Below are positions 5,066-8,948 of a DNA stretch of 8,948 bases, in pieces. The stretch is from an uncultured Clostridiaceae bacterium. GTDB lineage: Bacteria; Bacillota; Clostridia; TANB77; CAG-508. The notes below the pieces were generated by a model, which ran no database searches, was not told the DNA's origin, and was given only the letters and a program-made list of their open reading frames with translations. The stretch lies in the NCBI GenBank assembly GCA_958417695.1, contig CATZDQ010000062.1, forward strand, positions 1 through 8,948, read 5' to 3'. The number at the start of each line of letters is the position of its first letter. The stretch's first letter is position 1. Position numbers and translations under genes: made by a program.

Positions 5066-5623
5066 TTAGTTAAACTGATTCATAGCATAATCTAAGCCAT
5101 GTTTAACCATTTCTATAGCAGCATTTGCTGCTTTATTCGTTCCTTGTGCTAGTAAGGCTTGTTCTTCTTCTGGAACACTACCAATCACATAACTAATCAT
5201 TTCTTCTTTTCTTGCTGGTTTCCCAATACCTACACGAATTCTAGCAAACTCCTCAGATTGCAGTTCCGAAACTACAGATTTCATTCCATTATGGGAACCA
5301 GGTCCACCCTTCTTACGAATCTTTATCTTACCTGGTTCAATATCCATATCATCATAAATTACCAATAAATCCTTTAAATCCACATGATAAAACTGTATAA
5401 ATTGAATTAACGCTTTACCACTTAAATTCATATACGTCTGAGGCTTAATCAGCATCACCTTTTTTCCATCAATCATACCATCTCCATAAATAGCTTCAAA
5501 CTTTTTTCTTTTCATATCTATTTGGCACAATTTAGCAATCTGATTAATCGTATCAAACCCCATATTGTGCCTCGTATGGTTATACTCTTCTTCTGGATTT
5601 CCCAATCCCACAATTATATACAT
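5066..5623 (-). CDS. pth: Peptidyl-tRNA hydrolase
   Basis: Pth hydrolyses the ester bond of peptidyl-tRNAs that drop off ribosomes, recycling the tRNA; it is normally essential in bacteria. The full length of 185 residues is typical. Catalytic and substrate-binding positions are all visible: VGLGNP with N9, YNHTRHNMGF with H19, QTYMNLSG with N66, IYDDMDIEPG with the catalytic aspartate at 91 or 92, and GGPGSHNGMKS with N112. AGAAGGA precedes the ATG at 5623, which gives the standard MYIIVGLGNP start. It is the second gene of the operon, 15 bases after hslO and 15 bases before the RNase gene, so translation of the three is probably linked. Confidence 0.97.
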   Translation of the reverse strand: MYIIVGLGNPEEEYNHTRHNMGFDTINQIAKLCQIDMKRKKFEAIYGDGMIDGKKVMLIKPQTYMNLSGKALIQFIQFYHVDLKDLLVIYDDMDIEPGKIKIRKKGGPGSHNGMKSVVSELQSEEFARIRVGIGKPARKEEMISYVIGSVPEEEQALLAQGTNKAANAAIEMVKHGLDYAMNQFN

Positions 5624-5638
5624 ATCGGTTTCCTTCTT

Positions 5639-6526
5639 CTACTTGGTTTTATCTAAACTATTATACAAATCCTGCAACTCTTGCTCTGAAAACGGATACT
5701 TCTTATTACAAAAATGACAAACAAGCTCAGCGCCTCTATCCTCTTCTATCATAGCTTTTAATTCCTCTTTTCCAATCGTCGCAAGTGCTCTTTGCATTTT
5801 CTCCTTACTACAATTACATGCATACACAGGATGTAGCTCTTCTTCAATAAGTTGTAAATTTACATCTCCTGTAATATCCTTTGCAATTTCTTCTAAAGAC
5901 ATATTTTCAGCTAACATCTGACTAATTGGTTTTGCTTCTCTAATTCTATTTTCTAAAATAAACAAATCATCAGCTGTAGCATCTGGCATAGCAGAAACCA
6001 TATATCCACCACTTGCCTTTACCCCATCTTTATCTACCAAAACACCTAAAGCTACCGCTGTATTTTTTTGTTCAGATGTAAAAAAATAATTTGTAAAATC
6101 TTCTGCAATCTCTCCTGTAACCAATTTACTAGTGCCTACATAAGGTTCTTTTAACCCTAAATCTTTAATTACATATAAGAACCCTTGATTGCCTACCGCC
6201 ATACCAACATTTAATTTTCCATCTTCTCTTAATGGTACCTCTATATATGGATTTCCAACATAGCCTCTTGTCCTTAATGCTTTATCCACTGTAGCTGTTA
6301 TTCCTCCTAAAGGACCATTTCCCTTTATCTGAATAGTAATGGTATCTTCTTTTCCCTTCAATTGTGCTCCCATAAGAGCTGCCATTGTCAAAGTTCTACC
6401 TAACGCAGCAGTAGCCACTGGACTCAAATCATGGATTTTTCTAGCTTCTTCTATTAATTTCGTCATAGAAGCACAAGTAATTTGTATTCTTCCTTGATAA
6501 GCCAAAAATTTCATAATGGTATTCAT
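5639..6526 (-). CDS. hslO: Hsp33 redox-regulated chaperonin
   Basis: Hsp33 is a cytosolic holdase. Under oxidative plus heat stress its zinc is lost, disulfides form and it binds unfolding proteins. The length of 295 residues matches the family. The N-terminal chaperone core includes SPVATAALGRTLTMAALMG (35-53), the KGNGPLGG turn (68-75) and VGNQGFLYVIKDLGLKEPY (111-129). The C-terminal redox switch is intact: CNC (C237, C239) and CHFC (C270, C273) form the CxC/CxxC zinc site. The start at 6526 is preceded by GAGGAAG at the right spacing; a second in-frame ATG four codons on lacks this. It is the first gene of the minus-strand operon, behind the promoter at 6569-6597 and divergent from pncB. 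Confidence 0.97.
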   Translation of the reverse strand: MNTIMKFLAYQGRIQITCASMTKLIEEARKIHDLSPVATAALGRTLTMAALMGAQLKGKEDTITIQIKGNGPLGGITATVDKALRTRGYVGNPYIEVPLREDGKLNVGMAVGNQGFLYVIKDLGLKEPYVGTSKLVTGEIAEDFTNYFFTSEQKNTAVALGVLVDKDGVKASGGYMVSAMPDATADDLFILENRIREAKPISQMLAENMSLEEIAKDITGDVNLQLIEEELHPVYACNCSKEKMQRALATIGKEELKAMIEEDRGAELVCHFCNKKYPFSEQELQDLYNSLDKTK

Positions 6527-6568
6527 ATTTATCTTCCTCTTTCTTTTTTACTTCTTTTTACTGCCTGC

Positions 6569-6597
6569 ATTATATCACAAAAGCATAAGGCAAGCAA
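6569..6597 (-). promoter_or_regulatory. Operon promoter upstream of hslO, extended -10
   Basis: On the minus strand a perfect TATAAT (6569-6574) is preceded by TGA, forming an extended -10 element. A weak -35 (TTGCTT, 6592-6597) lies 17 bases further upstream. Extended -10 promoters tolerate poor -35 boxes. Transcription would begin near 6562, leaving a leader of about 36 bases. Confidence 0.68.
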
Positions 6598-6644
6598 TAA
6601 AAACTTGTCTTTGTCTATTTCTTATTTTATTTTTTAAATTTTAG

Positions 6645-6673
6645 TTGACAATTCAAATTCTTAGTAATATACT
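6645..6673 (+). promoter_or_regulatory. pncB promoter
   Basis: Perfect -35 TTGACA (6645-6650), 17-base spacer, -10 TATACT (6668-6673). Start of transcription is expected near 6680, with a leader of about 38 bases ending in AAAGGAGG (6703-6710). Two GTTAATA copies lie in this leader, but I could not assign a known NAD-repressor operator. Confidence 0.8.
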
Positions 6674-6717
6674 GTTAATATCAATAAGTTAATAAGATAA
6701 TTAAAGGAGGAATTACT

Positions 6718-8148
6718 ATGTATGATTTAGAACTTGTTTCTGATTTTTATGAATTTACTATGTCTAATGCTTATTTACAAAAGAAAATGGAAAATAAAAT
6801 GGCTTATTTTGATGTATTTTTTAGAAGAATTCCAGATGGTGGTGGTTATGCCATAGCAGCTGGGCTAGAATCTATTATTGATTATGTTCAACATCTAAAA
6901 TTTACAAAAGAAGATATTGCTTATCTAAAAAAACAAAATAAATTTTCTGACAATTTTCTAACCTATTTAGAGAACTTTCACTTTACAGGAGATATCTGGG
7001 CTATTCCAGAAGGAACCGTTGTTTTTCCAAATGAGCCGATTATAACGGTAAGAGCACCTATGATAGAAGCACAATTATTAGAAACTATGTTATTACTAAC
7101 TATCAACCATCAAAGTTTAATTGCCACGAAAACTAGCCGTATTGTAAAAGCAGCTAAAGGTAGACCAGTCATGGAATTTGGTGCTAGAAGAGCCCATGGT
7201 GTAAATGCAGCTGTCTTAGGAGCTAGGTCTTCTATTATTGGTGGTGCAGTTGGTACTTCTTGTACATACTGTGCTAAAGAATTTGCTGTACCTGCTAGTG
7301 GAACCATGGCTCATAGTTTTATTCAAAGCTTTGATTCAGAATATGAAGCATTTAAAGCTTATGCACAAATTTATCCTCATGATTGTACTCTTTTAATTGA
7401 TACTTATGACACATTAAAAAGCGGCCTTCCTAATGCCATTCGTACCTTTAATGAAGTTTTACAGCCAATGGGAATTAGACCAAAAGCCGTACGTTTAGAT
7501 AGTGGTGATTTAGCTTATTTATCTAAAAAAATACGAGCTATTTTAGATGAAAATGGCTATCCTGATTGTAAAATATGTGCTACTAACTCTTTAGATGAAT
7601 ATTTAATTACTTCTTTATTAGAACAAGATGCTAAAATCGATAGTTTTGGTGTTGGTGAAAATTTAATTACAGCCAAAAGTGAGCCTGTATTTGGTGGTGT
7701 CTATAAACTGGCGGCTATTGAAGAAGATGGTGTCATTACGCCTAAAATAAAAATTAGTGAAACTTTAGCTAAAATCACTAATCCTGGTTTTAAAAGAACC
7801 TATCGTTTTTATGATAAAGACTCTCATAAGGCACTAGCCGACGTCATCACTCTATTTGAAGAAGAAATACCAACAGATGGGTACTTAATTTTTGATGAAC
7901 AAGACCCTTGGAAAAAGAAACATTTAACGAATTATGAGGTAAAACCTTTACAAGAAAAAATATTTGAAAATGGTAAGCTAATCTACCAAGTACCTACTTT
8001 ACCAGAAATTGCCCAATATGCCAAAGAACAATTAGACAGTCTATGGGAAGAAGTAAAACGTTTAGAAAATCCTCATATTTACTATGTAGATTTATCCGAA
8101 AAATTATGGCATTTAAAGAAAGATATGCTTTCACAAATCCTATCTTAG
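6718..8148 (+). CDS. pncB: Nicotinate phosphoribosyltransferase
   Basis: This enzyme converts nicotinate and PRPP, with ATP hydrolysis, to nicotinate mononucleotide, the entry step of the Preiss-Handler route of NAD salvage in the cytoplasm. The protein has 476 residues, close to the family's usual 480-490. Visible motifs are the N-terminal substrate-binding stretch LVSDFYEFTMSNAY (6-19), EFGARRAHG (153-161), SGTMAHSF (194-201) carrying H199, the histidine phosphorylated by ATP in this family, LLIDTYDT (225-232), and the phosphate-binding AVRLDSGDL (257-265). All look intact. A strong AAAGGAGG lies seven bases before the ATG. The gene is divergent from hslO, with 191 bases between starts, and has its own near-consensus promoter. 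Its stop codon is embedded in the left arm of a 15-bp hairpin. Confidence 0.96.
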   Translation: MYDLELVSDFYEFTMSNAYLQKKMENKMAYFDVFFRRIPDGGGYAIAAGLESIIDYVQHLKFTKEDIAYLKKQNKFSDNFLTYLENFHFTGDIWAIPEGTVVFPNEPIITVRAPMIEAQLLETMLLLTINHQSLIATKTSRIVKAAKGRPVMEFGARRAHGVNAAVLGARSSIIGGAVGTSCTYCAKEFAVPASGTMAHSFIQSFDSEYEAFKAYAQIYPHDCTLLIDTYDTLKSGLPNAIRTFNEVLQPMGIRPKAVRLDSGDLAYLSKKIRAILDENGYPDCKICATNSLDEYLITSLLEQDAKIDSFGVGENLITAKSEPVFGGVYKLAAIEEDGVITPKIKISETLAKITNPGFKRTYRFYDKDSHKALADVITLFEEEIPTDGYLIFDEQDPWKKKHLTNYEVKPLQEKIFENGKLIYQVPTLPEIAQYAKEQLDSLWEEVKRLENPHIYYVDLSEKLWHLKKDMLSQILS

Positions 8149-8169
8149 ATTTTTTCTAAGATAGGATTT
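8135..8169 (+). terminator. 15-bp hairpin overlapping the pncB stop codon
   Basis: Positions 8135-8149 pair perfectly with 8155-8169 around a loop of five T residues. The TAG stop of pncB (8146-8148) is inside the left arm. The T-run sits in the loop rather than after the stem (ACAAAAAG follows), so this is not a canonical intrinsic terminator. It may protect or define the mRNA 3' end, or be a weak terminator. The right arm overlaps the -35 box of the next promoter. Confidence 0.5.
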
Positions 8170-8195
8170 ACAAAAAGAACTTTTAGCCATATACT
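8167..8195 (+). promoter_or_regulatory. Promoter of the HAD phosphatase gene
   Basis: TTTACA (8167-8172), 17-base spacer, TATACT (8190-8195). Transcription would start near 8202 and the ribosome binding site follows at 8213-8218. The first three bases of the -35 box are the last three of the pncB hairpin. Confidence 0.6.
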
Positions 8196-8226
8196 ACTTA
8201 TAGAAAATAAGAAGAGGGTTTTATTT

Positions 8227-8948
8227 ATGATAAAATTAATTGCTAGTGATTTAGATGGTACCATGATAAACCAAAATTTTCCTATTGCTAAAGATAATCT
8301 AAAAGCAATTGAAGATTTACACAAATCTAACTTACCATTTGTTATTTGTACAGGAAAAACCTATTCCATTAGTAAACACTATTGTGATGATTTTCATGCA
8401 CAATATGGCATTTTCGGAAATGGTAGCCAAATTATTAATCTAAAAACTGGAGAAGAAATTGATAGTAAACTACTTTCATTAGAAGACATATTTACTTGTC
8501 TTTCCATCGCTTCTTCACACCATTTACATGTTCATGCTTATACTTCTAATAGCCTTTTAACAGAACAGCTAGCTTACCTAGATTTAAGAAATGCTTTACT
8601 ATATCCCCATCAGATAAAAATTCAAAAAGTAGACAATCTAGAAAATTATATACAAACACAAAAGCCAGCCATTTTAAAGTTAGTCCTTTCTAGTGAATCC
8701 GATTTAACACCAGTCAAAACACAGTTAGAAGATCATACTAACTTGACAATTTGTCATATTCGAAAATACGGGCATTATAAAGATACGGTTATTCATAAAG
8801 AGTATAATTATCTAGATATCTCACCTCATTTAGTTTCTAAAGGCAGTGCCCTTCAAACATTAAGTCACTACTTAAAGATAAAGAAAGAAGAAATCTTATC
8901 TGTTGGTGATAATGTTAATGACTTAGATATGTTACAAAACTCAGGCAT
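8227..8948 (+). CDS. Cof-type HAD-IIB family phosphatase, 3' end outside window
   Basis: This is a haloacid dehalogenase-superfamily hydrolase of the Cof/YidA-like group, which removes phosphate from sugar phosphates, nucleotides or flavin-related metabolites; the substrate cannot be read from the sequence. The first 240 residues are present, against a usual length of about 260-280, so some 20-40 are missing. Motif I is SDLDGT with nucleophile D8 and acid/base D10. Motif II is CTGK with T42; the position after TG is more often R in this family. The C2-type cap domain is at about 85-190. Motif III lysine is K205 in VSKGSAL. Motif IV is GDNVNDLDML (227-236) with D228 and D232. The Mg-dependent core therefore looks intact. 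AGAGGG lies eight bases before the ATG. It follows pncB in the same direction but has its own promoter. Confidence 0.92.
   Translation, partial: MIKLIASDLDGTMINQNFPIAKDNLKAIEDLHKSNLPFVICTGKTYSISKHYCDDFHAQYGIFGNGSQIINLKTGEEIDSKLLSLEDIFTCLSIASSHHLHVHAYTSNSLLTEQLAYLDLRNALLYPHQIKIQKVDNLENYIQTQKPAILKLVLSSESDLTPVKTQLEDHTNLTICHIRKYGHYKDTVIHKEYNYLDISPHLVSKGSALQTLSHYLKIKKEEILSVGDNVNDLDMLQNSG

Overview
The window looks like a chromosomal segment of a low-GC, spore-forming Firmicute of class Clostridia, possibly Lachnospiraceae-like. The reasons are strong AT bias with AGGAGG-type ribosome binding sites, a type I-B-like CRISPR repeat of the clostridial ATGTAAA-ending kind, a BofA sporulation protein, and a short RNase E/G. 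The species cannot be named from this sequence.

Left third (1 to about 3500), an accessory region. A CRISPR leader containing a duplicated 40-base element precedes an array of 12 repeats and 11 spacers (224-978). Repeat decay at the right end, and a base variant confined to the three leftmost repeats, both put the leader on the left. Any cas genes would lie outside the window; none is present here. After the array comes about 800 bases of very AT-rich DNA without a protein gene. It holds a strong hairpin, a diverged inverted duplication, and a candidate small RNA gene on the minus strand: a TTGACA/TATACT promoter followed by about 70 bases and a terminator. Next are two unrecognised genes, an acidic soluble protein of 206 residues (minus) and a one-pass membrane protein of 169 residues (plus, downstream of a perfect 14-bp palindrome). 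A solitary, 3'-damaged copy of the CRISPR repeat then lies 2.3 kb beyond the array.

Middle (3535-6597), a minus-strand operon with identifiable ends. An extended -10 promoter upstream of hslO and a G·U-containing terminator after bofA bracket four closely spaced genes: hslO (Hsp33 redox chaperone), pth (peptidyl-tRNA hydrolase), an RNase E/G family nuclease that stops just before the usual zinc-link, and bofA (inhibitor of pro-sigmaK processing). The first three serve protein and RNA quality control; bofA is a sporulation gene.

Right (6645-8948), plus-strand genes divergent from hslO. pncB (nicotinate phosphoribosyltransferase, NAD salvage) has a near-consensus promoter and ends inside a 15-bp hairpin. 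A Cof-type HAD phosphatase follows with its own promoter and runs off the window edge.

The best candidates for something undescribed are the CRISPR-flanking elements: the putative small RNA with an anti-repeat-like stretch, the orphan repeat fused to a hairpin, the duplicated leader element, and the two unknown genes lying between the array and the orphan repeat.
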